Shown piece after piece: positions 17,096 to 27,018 of a DNA stretch of 64,000 nucleotides. The notes beneath the pieces were generated by a model, which ran no database searches, was not told where the DNA came from, and saw only the letters and a program-made list of their open reading frames with translations. Each line of letters begins with the position of its first letter. Within the stretch, counting starts at the first letter, position 1. This stretch comes from Chitinophaga agrisoli (GTDB lineage Bacteria > Bacteroidota > Bacteroidia > Chitinophagales > Chitinophagaceae). The stretch lies in NCBI RefSeq assembly GCF_008386695.1, contig NZ_VUOC01000004.1, positions 310,001 to 374,000 on the forward strand, written 5' to 3'. Made by a program: the position numbers and the translations under genes.

Positions 17096-17932
17096 TCAAA
17101 TTTTTACAGTACTGTGTTTCGCCACAAAATGGGCCATATCACGCAGCGCCTGTTGGGATGCTTTTGTATCAATTTCATTAAAAGGCCATACATGCAGCTC
17201 GCCTTCAAACAGCTCAAGCGTGGCGTCTACACCGCATTCCTGCAGCCGCTTATGCAAGTGCACGGAATCATCCTCCAGTATCTCATACGTACCGCACATC
17301 ACAAGCACCGGCGGGCATCCGGTAAAATCCGCATTAACCGGAGAAAGTAATGGGGTGGTCAGCTCCCGGCCGGCTGCATACATCCCGGCGGCCTCCATTA
17401 AATAAGCACGCCCTAAAAGGGTATCCACTGTCTTGTTCCGCTCGTAACTGGCATTCTTGCATTCCAGGTCCACCCAGGGAGAGATGACAATACTGTACAA
17501 CGGCAAAGGCCCATTCAGTGCCTTTAAACTCAGCAACGTTGCCATGGTAACATTACCGCCCGCGCTATCGCCCATCAGGCCAAAATTAACCTGGGGATAC
17601 TGTTCACGGATGGCTGTAATAACAGCCACGCAATCCTCCACCCCTGCCGGGAATGGATGTTCCGGTGCAAGCCGGTAATCTATCGCCAGTATTTTCCGGT
17701 TGGCCGCGGCCGCAATATGGCTCACCATGGGAGCATGCGAATTAATGGAGCCAAAGATAAAAGCGCCACCGTGTATATAGATCACGATATCATCTTCGCC
17801 CGCATCCGCAGGGGTAAACCAGGCGCAGGGAACGCCTGCTACAGTAATGTCTTTACGGGTAACATTCCCCGCCGGGGCATATGCGTTACCAAAGTTCTCA
17901 AAGCCTTTCCGGCCGTCTTTCAGGTTTATCAT
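17096..17932 (-). CDS. Alpha/beta hydrolase of the HSL (carboxylesterase) family
   Basis: A 278-residue cytoplasmic enzyme. The oxyanion-hole motif H-G-G-A-F (about 54-58), the nucleophile G-D-S-A-G-G (Ser about 121), a catalytic Asp in the E-I-L-E-D-D region and His in G-E-L-H-V-W-P are all present, which defines the hormone-sensitive-lipase family of short-chain esterases. Divergent from the first Crp/Fnr gene across a 116-bp gap that holds the paired TTTCTTAA element. Natural substrate unknown. Confidence 0.88.
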   Translation of the reverse strand: MINLKDGRKGFENFGNAYAPAGNVTRKDITVAGVPCAWFTPADAGEDDIVIYIHGGAFIFGSINSHAPMVSHIAAAANRKILAIDYRLAPEHPFPAGVEDCVAVITAIREQYPQVNFGLMGDSAGGNVTMATLLSLKALNGPLPLYSIVISPWVDLECKNASYERNKTVDTLLGRAYLMEAAGMYAAGRELTTPLLSPVNADFTGCPPVLVMCGTYEILEDDSVHLHKRLQECGVDATLELFEGELHVWPFNEIDTKASQQALRDMAHFVAKHSTVKI

Positions 17933-17986
17933 GGTTGTCAGAATTCCTCACAAAACTCCATGATAGCCAGCTTAAAAAACTTAATG

Positions 17987-18004
17987 TTTCTTAATTTTTC
18001 TTAA
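17987..18004 (+). promoter_or_regulatory. Paired TTTCTTAA element, copy 1
   Basis: TTTCTTAA occurs at 17987-17994 and 17997-18004, two copies in phase on the DNA helix (10-bp period). Further CTTAA steps lie at 17971 and 17980. The site is 45 bp before the Crp/Fnr start and 55 bp from the divergent hydrolase start. The same TTTCTTAA-N2-TTTCTTAA arrangement recurs before the pirin gene. It is a candidate operator for one of the two Crp-type regulators. Confidence 0.55.
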
Positions 18005-18048
18005 ACTTGGGTAGGGTACCTTTTCACTGTCGTAACTATAATCTGATC

Positions 18049-18633
18049 ATGACTTTTGATAATATCTTAAAGAACATAAGGCGTTACACTACGCTGTCAC
18101 CGCAGGAAGAAGCGGCTTTTTGCGCACTGCTGACCATTAAAAAGATCAAAAGAAAGGAGTTCCTGGTACGGGAAGGCGATATATGCATGTACGAGTATTA
18201 TGTAAATAAAGGCTGTCTCCGCAACTATTTTATCGATAAAAAAGGGCTGGAGCATAATCTTTATTTCGCCATAGAAGACTGGTGGATCTCAGACCTTTAC
18301 AGCCGCACCCGCATGGCCCCTACCTTCTGCAATATCGTTGCGCTCGAAGATTGTGAGCTGGTAGAGATCAACCACCATGCATTGGAAAAGTTTATGGAAG
18401 AAGCGCCCGCATTGGAACGCTTTTTCCGCCTCTCTTATGAGCACGCGCTCGTAAACCAGCATCTCCGGAACCTGGAAATGCTGCATATGAGCGGGGAAGA
18501 GCGCTACATCAGCTTTATGGAGAAATATCCAAAAATGGCCAACCGCATACCGCAAAAACACATCGCCACCTTCCTGGGGTTAACGCCGCAATTCTTTAAC
18601 CTCATCCATGCAAAAGTGACCCGCGGCCGTTAA
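18049..18633 (+). CDS. Crp/Fnr family regulator, paralogue 1
   Basis: A 194-residue regulator, start chosen at ATG 18049 (MTFDNILKNIRR). The cyclic-nucleotide-binding-like beta barrel spans about 25-120 (K-R-K-E-F-L-V-R-E-G-D, Y-Y-V-N-K-G-C-L-R). The C-terminal helix-turn-helix is I-P-Q-K-H-I-A-T-F-L-G-L-T-P-Q-F-F. Effector ligand unknown, since Bacteroidota members usually lack the cAMP-binding arginine pattern. Highly similar to the gene at 19536, with the pirin gene between them. Probably controls the hydrolase, pirin or both. Confidence 0.88.
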   Translation: MTFDNILKNIRRYTTLSPQEEAAFCALLTIKKIKRKEFLVREGDICMYEYYVNKGCLRNYFIDKKGLEHNLYFAIEDWWISDLYSRTRMAPTFCNIVALEDCELVEINHHALEKFMEEAPALERFFRLSYEHALVNQHLRNLEMLHMSGEERYISFMEKYPKMANRIPQKHIATFLGLTPQFFNLIHAKVTRGR

Positions 18634-18651
18634 TTATTCCCATGCCCGCCA

Positions 18652-18669
18652 TTTCTTAAGATTTCTTAA
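18652..18669 (+). promoter_or_regulatory. Paired TTTCTTAA element, copy 2
   Basis: TTTCTTAA at 18652-18659 and 18662-18669, again two copies separated by 2 bp, 52 bp upstream of the pirin ATG. The spacing and distance to the start match copy 1 closely, in an otherwise dissimilar context, which argues for a shared regulator. Confidence 0.55.
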
Positions 18670-18720
18670 TCGCCGGCAATCTGCATCGCGATAGTTTTAC
18701 TGCCAGAAAAAACAACGATC

Positions 18721-19473
18721 ATGTCTGATTTAAAACTATCCAGCATCGTAAAATTGGCCCAGACAGGCAATGCCTCCTTCTCCGCCTTTCGCGCAAACAG
18801 GAATAACTACGCCGGCCTGTTCACACCACTTATGGGGTTTGACAATTTCCGTTTAAGCAGCGATGTTTTTGGTCCGCATGAGCATAGGCACATGTCCGCA
18901 TTAAGTTATCTTTTTGATGATTCTGCGGCATACCATAACAAGGATTCCATGGGCTCAGACCTTACCATTACGCCCGGCAGCCTGTTGTGGACATGGGCTG
19001 GCAGTGGCGTTACCCACCACGAGTTCCCGGAAAAGGATAACACCAGCATCCATGGCCTGCAGCTTTTCCTGGAAATACCCGCCGCTACCAGGAACATGCC
19101 GCCTAAAAGCGTGCTGATCCCGGTAGAAAAAATGCCGGTAAAAGAAACAGAAGGCGTACATATCAAAGTAGTGTCAGGCGCAACAAACGATTTGGTAAAC
19201 CCGGTAAAAACACCGGAGGATATCACCTTTCTGGATCTGTTGATCGCGCGTGGCAAAACATTCCAGCACCAGCTGCCCGCCGGTTGGAACGGCACTATTT
19301 ATCTATTGTCAGGGAAATTGGCGGTAGATACCCCGGCCGGGAATATAGTGATGGACGCCAATGATACCATTGCCGTAGGCGCCGCCACGGAAAACGCAAA
19401 ACTGAGCTTCCGTGCAGAAGCAGATTGTCAGTTGTTATTTATAAGTGGTCAGCCAGACCACATAAAAAATTAA
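18721..19473 (+). CDS. Pirin family bicupin protein
   Basis: A 250-residue protein. The first cupin has the pirin metal-site pattern G-P-H-E-H-R-H (about 43-49; compare the usual P-H-P-H-R-G) with a further His-rich T-H-H-E-F; the second cupin (about 160-245) is degenerate, as in other pirins. Bacterial pirins are quercetinases or redox-sensing cofactors; the substrate here is unknown. It stands between two Crp/Fnr paralogues in the same direction, suggesting the regulators control it in response to a small molecule. Confidence 0.85.
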   Translation: MSDLKLSSIVKLAQTGNASFSAFRANRNNYAGLFTPLMGFDNFRLSSDVFGPHEHRHMSALSYLFDDSAAYHNKDSMGSDLTITPGSLLWTWAGSGVTHHEFPEKDNTSIHGLQLFLEIPAATRNMPPKSVLIPVEKMPVKETEGVHIKVVSGATNDLVNPVKTPEDITFLDLLIARGKTFQHQLPAGWNGTIYLLSGKLAVDTPAGNIVMDANDTIAVGAATENAKLSFRAEADCQLLFISGQPDHIKN

Positions 19474-19535
19474 GGTACCATAATTTTTTCCGCCCCCGGG
19501 AGTCGCGATATTTGTCTTATCTAGTTAGATATCAT

Positions 19536-20147
19536 ATGGACTTTCAGGGCATTCTGTCAACTATACGCCGTCATGTTAAGCTTACGGAGGAAGAAGAGCA
19601 CAAGCTTTGCGATCTATTGAGCATAAAGCAGCTAAAGCGCAAAGAGTTTCTGGTACGTGGTGGAGAGGACGCGCGTCACGAGTATTACGTGAACAAAGGC
19701 TGTTTACGCACCTACTATCTCGATAAAAAAGGGATGGAGCATAATATCTACTTCGCGGTAGAAGGCTACTGGGTCTCAGATATCTACAGCCGAACCTTTA
19801 ATACCGCCGCCCTCTGTAATATTGTGGCGGTAGAGGATTGCGAATTGGTGCACATCTCCAACCTGGCATTGGAATCCTTTCTAAAGGAAATACCCGCGCT
19901 GGAGCGCTTCTTCAGGATCTCTTACCAGAACTCCCTGGCCACCCACCATATAAAAACTATACAGCTGCTGTCTATGACCGGCTGCGAACGATACAATTAT
20001 TTCCGCGCAAAATACCCGGAGTTTGACAAGCGGATCCCACAAAAACATATCGCCAGCTACCTGGGTTTTACCCCGGAATTCTTTAATACCATCCGCTCAA
20101 AAGCCATCCGCAGTGATAATAACGGGATGGTTGCCGGCCGTTTCTGA
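19536..20147 (+). CDS. Crp/Fnr family regulator, paralogue 2
   Basis: A 203-residue regulator, start set at ATG 19536 (MDFQGILSTIRR), since the upstream frame extension overlaps the pirin gene. Sensor barrel with K-R-K-E-F-L-V-R-G-G and Y-Y-V-N-K-G-C-L-R-T-Y, and a C-terminal helix-turn-helix I-P-Q-K-H-I-A-S-Y-L-G-F-T-P-E-F-F. It shares most of its conserved blocks with the gene at 18049, so the pair arose by duplication around the pirin gene. It has no paired TTTCTTAA upstream. Confidence 0.88.
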   Translation: MDFQGILSTIRRHVKLTEEEEHKLCDLLSIKQLKRKEFLVRGGEDARHEYYVNKGCLRTYYLDKKGMEHNIYFAVEGYWVSDIYSRTFNTAALCNIVAVEDCELVHISNLALESFLKEIPALERFFRISYQNSLATHHIKTIQLLSMTGCERYNYFRAKYPEFDKRIPQKHIASYLGFTPEFFNTIRSKAIRSDNNGMVAGRF

Positions 20148-20223
20148 TCAACGTGACAGGAAGGGCAAACAGCAAGGAATTAAAATCGTATATTGATGGA
20201 TATACCGGTTTATATTCCATGCT

Positions 20224-21579
20224 ATGTTTAAATTAGCCCTCTGCATTATCATTTGCCTGTTTGGCGCTGCCATTGCTCACAGCCAGGACAACCGCATCCC
20301 GCAGCAGCTAGATAACCTGCTAACAAAACAGTTTCCGGCAACCCGGCCCGGTTGTGTGGTACTGGTGGCAAAACGGGGCCAGGTGATTTACCACAAAGCA
20401 TTTGGCAGCGCAGACCTGGAGCTGAACGTGCCCCTCAATGCCAACATGGTCTTTAACCTGGGTTCCATCACCAAACAGTTTACAGCCGTGGCTATTCTCC
20501 AGCTGGTAGAGCAAGGCAAAATTTCACTGCAGGATAGTGTACAAAAGTTCATTCCTGATTATCCGTCAAAAGGCCATACCATCACAATTGAACATTTGCT
20601 CACGCATACATCAGGCATCCCTAACTACCTGGAATCCAATGACCCGCATTTATTTATGGAAAGATGGGACTTCAGCCCCAAACAGATGATCGACAGCTTT
20701 AAAAATTACCCGCTGGAGTTTGACCCCGGTACCAGATTTTCCTACAGTAACTCCGGGTACTACCTGTTAGGTTATATTATCGCAAGGGTTTCAGGCGAAG
20801 GTTATCAAAAATATATAGCAGATCACCTGCTTGCGCCGCTAAAGCTCACGCATACTTATTTTGACAGTGCGGGCATCATTATTCCCCATCGTGTACACGG
20901 TTACCGCCAGGAAAACGATGCCTTAAAAAATGCGGAATACTGGAGCCCGACCGTTGAATATGCCGCCGGCGGATTAATTGCCAATGTGGATGATCTGTTT
21001 AAATGGCATAAAGGGCTGTATACTTACCAGGTATTGAGAAAAACAAGCCTTCAAAAAGCCTTTACCTCCTATCAGCTCAGGGATGGGACCTTAACCGGTT
21101 ATGGTTATGGCTGGTTCGCTAAGACCTCGAACGGTATAAAATCCATCGAACATGCGGGCGGCCTGCCTGGCTTTCTGTCTAATGAGATCTATTTCCCCGA
21201 TGAAGATGTGTTCGTGGCCATTTTATGCAATAACGACACAGCGCCCATGGATGAGTTATCCATTAACATTTCCGGCATCGCGCTTAATAAGCCGCTGCAG
21301 CGGGATCTGAAACTGGATAAAAAAACGCTTGAAAAATATACTGGTGTTTACAAACTATCCGTTGACACCGGAAAAACGATCACCATCCTCCCGGAAAATG
21401 GCCATCTCGTGGCCAGGGTTTCCGCAGACCAGGTGATCCCGCTCCTTTTCCAATCTCCCACCAAATTCCAGTTTAAAAACCTGTTAGACGCCAACTGTGA
21501 ATTCGTGACAGAAAAAGGTCAGGTGGTAAAGATCAATGTTACCCAGAACGGCCATTATGAATGGCTAAAAGCCCAATAA
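20224..21579 (+). CDS. Class C beta-lactamase-type serine hydrolase
   Basis: A 451-residue secreted protein, signal peptide about 1-20 (ends AHS-Q). The catalytic domain has S81-I-T-K84 (SxxK), Y-S-N near 175, and H-A-G-G (KTG equivalent) near 320; about 100 residues follow as a C-terminal lipocalin-like domain. The family includes D-aminopeptidases, esterases and beta-lactamases; a peptidase or esterase acting in the periplasm is more likely than a resistance enzyme. Convergent with the unknown secreted protein gene, with 1 bp between stops. Confidence 0.85.
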   Translation: MFKLALCIIICLFGAAIAHSQDNRIPQQLDNLLTKQFPATRPGCVVLVAKRGQVIYHKAFGSADLELNVPLNANMVFNLGSITKQFTAVAILQLVEQGKISLQDSVQKFIPDYPSKGHTITIEHLLTHTSGIPNYLESNDPHLFMERWDFSPKQMIDSFKNYPLEFDPGTRFSYSNSGYYLLGYIIARVSGEGYQKYIADHLLAPLKLTHTYFDSAGIIIPHRVHGYRQENDALKNAEYWSPTVEYAAGGLIANVDDLFKWHKGLYTYQVLRKTSLQKAFTSYQLRDGTLTGYGYGWFAKTSNGIKSIEHAGGLPGFLSNEIYFPDEDVFVAILCNNDTAPMDELSINISGIALNKPLQRDLKLDKKTLEKYTGVYKLSVDTGKTITILPENGHLVARVSADQVIPLLFQSPTKFQFKNLLDANCEFVTEKGQVVKINVTQNGHYEWLKAQ

Positions 21580-21580
21580 G

Positions 21581-23203
21581 TTAAAACGTTATCCACGCGA
21601 TCTGCGCTTTCTTCTCAGCCGCCGTCCGCGTGATCAGTATCGTGGCATACTTATTTTCCCCCGCCTTACGGTCAGAGGCGCCCAGCATACAATAATACGC
21701 CTTATCCGTTTCCGGCTTGCCAAACAGGAACATACGCTCCGTTTGCGCCCCGCTGTGGTAATAACAGATAATATTCGCCTCTGTCAGGTAACGCAGGGGC
21801 TTGCGGTCTTCAAACTGACCGCCACGGTCCAGGAACTGCAGGTAATCGTTAAACAGGGTATAATCGCCGTGAGCAGTATGTATATAGTCAAAAGACAGGT
21901 ACGGCGTGGTATTCAGTGCCGGCACACGGTTGCGGAACACCCAGGCGCCGCGGTTCTTCCGTTGCAGGTACAGGGGCTGAAATCCGCCATTGGCTACCTG
22001 CTGTTTAGGTACCACATAGCCGCTGTCTTCCTGTCCGGCGGGGCTAATACTGCAAATACCAACATCGCCCAGGGTAGTATGCAGCATATTATACACATTC
22101 TTGCCCTGTGAAAACTCCTGCATCTGCTCCAGCTGCAGGGTGGTAATGCCATTGGGCTGCACGGTCATCAGCTGGGGCTGTCCGCTGTAAGGGCCCGGCG
22201 CTATCTTATCCAACTGCAGCGGGCGCTGTTGCAGTAAGGCGCAGGTGGCGGCGTCCAGGTAGTTCATAAAATAACGGCGCTCGTCCGGTTTGGCTTTAGC
22301 CTCCGGCGCGGCCAGCAGCAGCAGTTGCAGCTTTTGCGTAACGGGCGACCATTGCAGGTCTGCATAGGCGTTGCCAAAATTGGCCGTATAGCCCATGGGC
22401 TGGTGGGTGAACTCCGTTTGGCCGGCTTTAAGGGCCGATACCCATACCTCGGACTGTGGCCGGTCTTCCATCTTTTTAGTATTAAAAGCCACCGTGCACA
22501 GGTATACGCTGTTTTTGCCCTGTACCGCCATATCCAGGTAAGAGAAATAAGGATAGGTGGTGCTATCCGGCAGGGTGTAAAAAGCCTGGTTCAGCAACTG
22601 ATGGTCCGGTGCAAAATGCAGCACCTTTATCCGCTCCCGCGGCGTTTCTTTACGTGATAGCTCCCCGCCGGCAAAGAATGCCACGGCATAATGCCCGCTG
22701 TAAGGGTCTTTGGCCACATAAAAATCGTGGGAGGCCAGGTTGTTAAGGGCAATAGCGTCCCGGTGCAGCACCGTAGGCAGCTCCCCTATCTTATCTTCCT
22801 GTACCCAATGCCCGGTATTGCCGTCAATGACAATCCGGAACAGGTTGGGTTTGTATTTAATAAGCTGCTGCAGGAAAATGACCACTTGCCCGTTTATCTC
22901 ATACACCCCATCTATCTCCGTATCATTCATATCCCGGGTATCCCAGCCTTTGCCGCTGATCTTATCAGACGCCAGCAGCTCCCGGTTGGCATTGTACAGC
23001 GCCGTTTGTATGCCGTCGCTTTTGTCAAAATGCAGGTAACAGGTATTGCCATTGGCCAGCAGCACCAGTTTGTCCCAGCCGTCGGCAGAGGGCTCCGGGA
23101 AAGAGGCGCTAAGCGCCACCTGGGGCGTCTGGGCCATAGCTATGGGGAATCCCGCAATGATGCACAAGATAAACAGGGATACAGATCGGATAGTCATTCT
23201 CAT
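21581..23203 (-). CDS. Secreted protein of unknown function, probable beta-propeller
   Basis: A 540-residue protein with a signal peptide (cleaved near IAMA-Q, residue about 24). Repeated strand-rich blocks such as W-D-K-L-V-L-L-A-N-G-N, Y-A-V-A-F-F-A-G-G and Y-T-L-F-N-D-Y-L-Q-F suggest a propeller-like beta fold. No catalytic motif or known family is recognised. A second ATG 6 bp after the first is an equally possible start. Divergent from the SusC locus across a 425-bp gap. Confidence 0.6.
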   Translation of the reverse strand: MRMTIRSVSLFILCIIAGFPIAMAQTPQVALSASFPEPSADGWDKLVLLANGNTCYLHFDKSDGIQTALYNANRELLASDKISGKGWDTRDMNDTEIDGVYEINGQVVIFLQQLIKYKPNLFRIVIDGNTGHWVQEDKIGELPTVLHRDAIALNNLASHDFYVAKDPYSGHYAVAFFAGGELSRKETPRERIKVLHFAPDHQLLNQAFYTLPDSTTYPYFSYLDMAVQGKNSVYLCTVAFNTKKMEDRPQSEVWVSALKAGQTEFTHQPMGYTANFGNAYADLQWSPVTQKLQLLLLAAPEAKAKPDERRYFMNYLDAATCALLQQRPLQLDKIAPGPYSGQPQLMTVQPNGITTLQLEQMQEFSQGKNVYNMLHTTLGDVGICSISPAGQEDSGYVVPKQQVANGGFQPLYLQRKNRGAWVFRNRVPALNTTPYLSFDYIHTAHGDYTLFNDYLQFLDRGGQFEDRKPLRYLTEANIICYYHSGAQTERMFLFGKPETDKAYYCMLGASDRKAGENKYATILITRTAAEKKAQIAWITF

Positions 23204-23628
23204 TACTTTAATAAATTATCAATATCAAACATATTAATAATTATTCATTTATTAAAATAGCTGGTATCATGATCCTGTAAAATTTCATACAGAAACTTGT
23301 AAAATATTGTTAACTTCAGTAGCGATATGCAACTGGGCTAATATGCTGATGTGCTGCTGCAACCTGAGCGAAGATTAACTATTTTATTTATCAACCAACA
23401 GCATTTCCGGTATATCAGCATATTAATTAACTAATCTGTGCAGGGGGTACTCAACATATGCATCTATACCAGGATCATTTTGCGCCTATACAAGAACACT
23501 AAAAAAAGGACTATCAACCAACATTCCGGGCTTATTTCAACAGATGTTTACTAGAGCTTAACTCCGAACCTGTGATGTGACATTATCGTCAACCGCTATA
23601 CGAATACGAACCAAAATCAAAATCGTCT
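23204..23628. other. Long regulatory gap before the SusC locus
   Basis: No gene is supported. It contains a 12-bp inverted repeat (TAATATGCTGAT at 23339-23350 with ATCAGCATATTA at 23414-23425), in which each arm carries two GCAYATYA-type octamers, and a direct repeat TATCAACCAACA at 23389-23400 and 23512-23523. One or more of these could be sites for a regulator of the uptake locus. No TAnnTTTG box was found. Confidence 0.4.
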
Positions 23629-26600
23629 ATGATTTTAACGGACAACTATTGTCATATCCACAGATTGATAAAATGGTTCCGGCTCATGATCCTGGCGTTG
23701 TGCTTAGCGCCGCTGCTCCCCGCCCATGCGTACTCCCTCCCCATGGCTGCTTTCCAGGATACGGTCCCTTTGATCAAAGCGAGTGGTAAAGTGTCGGATG
23801 CAAAAGAAGGCGTAGCGCTGCCCGGCGCCACTGTTGAGAACCTGGTTACCCACAGGGGCGTACTCACCAACGCATCCGGCGAATTCATTATCAATGCCCG
23901 TATGGGCGACAGCCTCCGGTTTTCCTATGTAGGCAAGGCCTCTCAGATCAGGGTCTTTAATGGTCAGCGGTTTAACATTTCGTTAGGCGCATTGGAAGGC
24001 GCCCTGTCCGAAGTGATCATTACCGGTTTCCAGAACGTGGAGAAGCGCAAATTTGCCGGCGCCGCCACCACCCTGAAGGCAGAGGATATTAAGATAGACG
24101 GTATCGTGGATGTAAGCCGCATGCTGGAAGGGCGCGCGGCCGGCGTATCCATCCAGAACGTATCCGGTACCTTTGGCGCAGCGCCAAAAGTACGCGTGCG
24201 CGGCGCTACCTCCATTAACGGTGATAATAAACCGCTATGGGTGGTGGATGGCGTGGTACTGGAAGATATCGTTAACATCTCCAACGAGCAGCTGTCCAGC
24301 GGCGACCCTACTACCCTGCTGGGTTCCGCCGTAGCCGGTTTAAACGCCAATGATATCGAAAGCTTCGATATCCTCAAAGACGCCGCCGCTGCTGCGCTGT
24401 ACGGGGCCAGGGCCATGAACGGCGTGATCGTGATCACCACCAAAAAAGGCCGGGCCGGCAAACCGGTGGTTACCTATACCGGCAACTTCAGCACCCAGCT
24501 TAAACCTGCTTACAGCAACTATAATATCATGAACTCCGGCGAGCAGATGTCCGTACTGGCGGAACTGGAGCGCAAAGGCTCCCTGAGCCCGGAGATCCTG
24601 AACCGCGCGGATAACGGCGTATATGGTAAAATGTATGAGCTCATGGATGCGGACAGCCGCGGCAACTTTCCCCTGGCCAATACGCCGGAAGCTAAGGCAG
24701 AATTCCTGAAACGGTATGCCCGTGCCAATACGGACTGGTTTGGGCTGCTCTTTAACCAGAACTTTATGCAGGAGCATTCCCTCAGCATCTCCTTTGGTAC
24801 AGACCGTTCCCAGTCCTATTTCTCTACCAGCTACTATGGCGATAACGGGTGGACGATCGCAGACCGCGTGCACCGGTATACCCTCAACTTCCGCAACACC
24901 TATAAGTTTAACGACCGCCTTACGGTAGGCTTTTCTACCCTGGCCTCCGTACGGCAACAGAAAGCGCCCGGCGCCCTGGCCCGTAACAGCAACCCGGTGT
25001 CCGGACAGTACGACCGCGACTTTGATATCAATCCCTTTAGTTATGCGCTCAATAGCAGCCGCACCCTAACGGCGTATGATGAACAGGGCAACCTCGAATA
25101 CTTCCGCCGCAATTTTGCCCCCTTTAATATCATCAACGAGCTGGCTAATAATTATATGGACATTAACGTGGTGGACCTGCGCCTGCAGGGAGAGCTCAAC
25201 TACCAGCTGTTCAAAGGGCTGCGGTATGAGTTCGTAGGCGCGCTGCGGTATGTAAAATCCACCCGGGAGCACCAGGTAAAAGAGCACGCCAATATGGCGG
25301 AGGCCTACCGCGCCGCCGGCAACTCCACCATCCGGCAGAACAACCGTTTCCTGTACCGCGATCCGGATGATCCGGAGTCAGAACCGCAGGTGGTATTGCC
25401 TTACGGCGGATTCTATAACCGTACGGAAGACCTGCTGGTAAGTTATGATTTCCGCAACAGTCTTAACTATCAACATACGTTTAACGACGATCACGCCATT
25501 ACGGTCTTGGGCGGTATGCAGGTAAAATCCGCAGACCGGCAGAACTTCAATAATACCGGTTATGGCTACCAATACGATAACGGGGGTACGCCATTGTACG
25601 ACTATCGTATCCTCAAACAAACCATAGAGACCAACTTCCCTTATTTTGGTATGAGCAAGGATTATGACCGCTTTGTAGCCTTTTACGGCACCGCTACCTA
25701 CTCCTACCGCTCTAAATATAATATTACCGGCACCGGCCGTTATGATGGCTCTAACCGCCTGGGTAACTCCACCCGCGCGCGCTGGCTGCCTACCTGGAGC
25801 GTAGGCGGCGCCTGGAATGCAGACCGCGAGCCTTTCCTGCAATCCGTTAAATGGCTAAATTACCTGACCCTGCGCGGCAGCTACGGCCTTACCGCCAGCA
25901 TGGGCCCCGCTACCAACTCCACCATCGTATTACGCAATATTAACACCAGCCGCCCCTACCTTACAGAAGTGGAATCTGTAATACAGCTGGCCAACCTGGA
26001 GAATACAGACCTTACCTGGGAAAAGCTGTATACCGCTAACGTAGGCGTAGACGCGGCCCTGTTCGATAACCGGCTTAACTTTAGCGTAGACGTATACAAA
26101 CGCAACAGCTTTGACCTCATCAGCATTATCAAAACCTCCGCCATTGGCGGGGAATCACTCAAGGCCGCCAACTACGCGGACCTGGATTCCTACGGTACGG
26201 ATGTGCTCATCGGCGGCCGTATCATCCGCAAAAAGAACTGGGGCTGGAGCACCAACTTCACCTTTGGGTATAACCGCAATAAGATCACCAATGCCCGCAA
26301 TGAGCCCAACATCTTTTCATTGGTAGTGGCAGAAGGCGGCAACAAGGAAGGGTATCCCGTTCGCGGGCTGTTCTCCCTGCGCTACCAGGGCCTGGACCAC
26401 CAGACCGGCGTACCGCTGTTCATGGATGAAAATGGCAAGACCGGCCGCGCTGTATACCTGCAGGACCAGAACACGGATTACCTGGTATACGAAGGCCAGG
26501 TAGACCCTGTGTATACCGGCGGGTTCTCCAACACCTTCAACTACAAAGCCTTTTCCCTCAACATATTCGTTACTTACCAGGCAGGCAACAAGATCCGCCT

Positions 26601-27018
26601 GTATCCCGCCTTCCGTACCGGCTACTCTGACCTGGACGCCATGCCAAAGGAATTTGCAGACAGATGGGTGTTACCCGGCGATGAGAAACTGACCACCGTG
26701 CCCTCTATACTGGGCGCTTTTGAGCAATCCCGCCTGGATGGGTCCTATCCTTACAACAACTACAACTACTCCAATGAACGGGTAGCCAAAGGCGATTTTG
26801 TACGGCTGAAAACAGTATCGCTTACCTACGTATTACCCGCCGCGCTGCTGCAGCGCCTGCGGTTCAATAATATCTCTGTAACCGGCGCTGCCATCAACCC
26901 CTGGCTCATTTATTCCGATAGCAAGCTAAAAGGCCAGGACCCCGAGTTCTTTAACTCCGGCGGCGTAGCGCAGCCCATACAGAAACAATTCACGCTTTCA
27001 TTAAAAGTTAGTCTCTGA
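23629..27018 (+). CDS. SusC/RagA-type TonB-linked outer membrane receptor
   Basis: A 1129-residue protein. A long N-terminal segment ends in a signal peptide (ALCLAPLLPAHA); a start at the second Met, residue 20, is possible. A carboxypeptidase-like domain (about 50-125; L-P-G-A-T-V-E-N) is followed by the plug (about 130-260; S-R-M-L-E-G-R-A-A-G-V-S-I-Q) with the SusC signature A-A-A-A-L-Y-G-A-R-A-M-N-G-V-I, then a 22-strand barrel. It takes up nutrients with the SusD partner in the next gene, which it overlaps by one base. No STN domain, so it does not signal to an ECF system. Confidence 0.95.
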   Translation: MILTDNYCHIHRLIKWFRLMILALCLAPLLPAHAYSLPMAAFQDTVPLIKASGKVSDAKEGVALPGATVENLVTHRGVLTNASGEFIINARMGDSLRFSYVGKASQIRVFNGQRFNISLGALEGALSEVIITGFQNVEKRKFAGAATTLKAEDIKIDGIVDVSRMLEGRAAGVSIQNVSGTFGAAPKVRVRGATSINGDNKPLWVVDGVVLEDIVNISNEQLSSGDPTTLLGSAVAGLNANDIESFDILKDAAAAALYGARAMNGVIVITTKKGRAGKPVVTYTGNFSTQLKPAYSNYNIMNSGEQMSVLAELERKGSLSPEILNRADNGVYGKMYELMDADSRGNFPLANTPEAKAEFLKRYARANTDWFGLLFNQNFMQEHSLSISFGTDRSQSYFSTSYYGDNGWTIADRVHRYTLNFRNTYKFNDRLTVGFSTLASVRQQKAPGALARNSNPVSGQYDRDFDINPFSYALNSSRTLTAYDEQGNLEYFRRNFAPFNIINELANNYMDINVVDLRLQGELNYQLFKGLRYEFVGALRYVKSTREHQVKEHANMAEAYRAAGNSTIRQNNRFLYRDPDDPESEPQVVLPYGGFYNRTEDLLVSYDFRNSLNYQHTFNDDHAITVLGGMQVKSADRQNFNNTGYGYQYDNGGTPLYDYRILKQTIETNFPYFGMSKDYDRFVAFYGTATYSYRSKYNITGTGRYDGSNRLGNSTRARWLPTWSVGGAWNADREPFLQSVKWLNYLTLRGSYGLTASMGPATNSTIVLRNINTSRPYLTEVESVIQLANLENTDLTWEKLYTANVGVDAALFDNRLNFSVDVYKRNSFDLISIIKTSAIGGESLKAANYADLDSYGTDVLIGGRIIRKKNWGWSTNFTFGYNRNKITNARNEPNIFSLVVAEGGNKEGYPVRGLFSLRYQGLDHQTGVPLFMDENGKTGRAVYLQDQNTDYLVYEGQVDPVYTGGFSNTFNYKAFSLNIFVTYQAGNKIRLYPAFRTGYSDLDAMPKEFADRWVLPGDEKLTTVPSILGAFEQSRLDGSYPYNNYNYSNERVAKGDFVRLKTVSLTYVLPAALLQRLRFNNISVTGAAINPWLIYSDSKLKGQDPEFFNSGGVAQPIQKQFTLSLKVSL

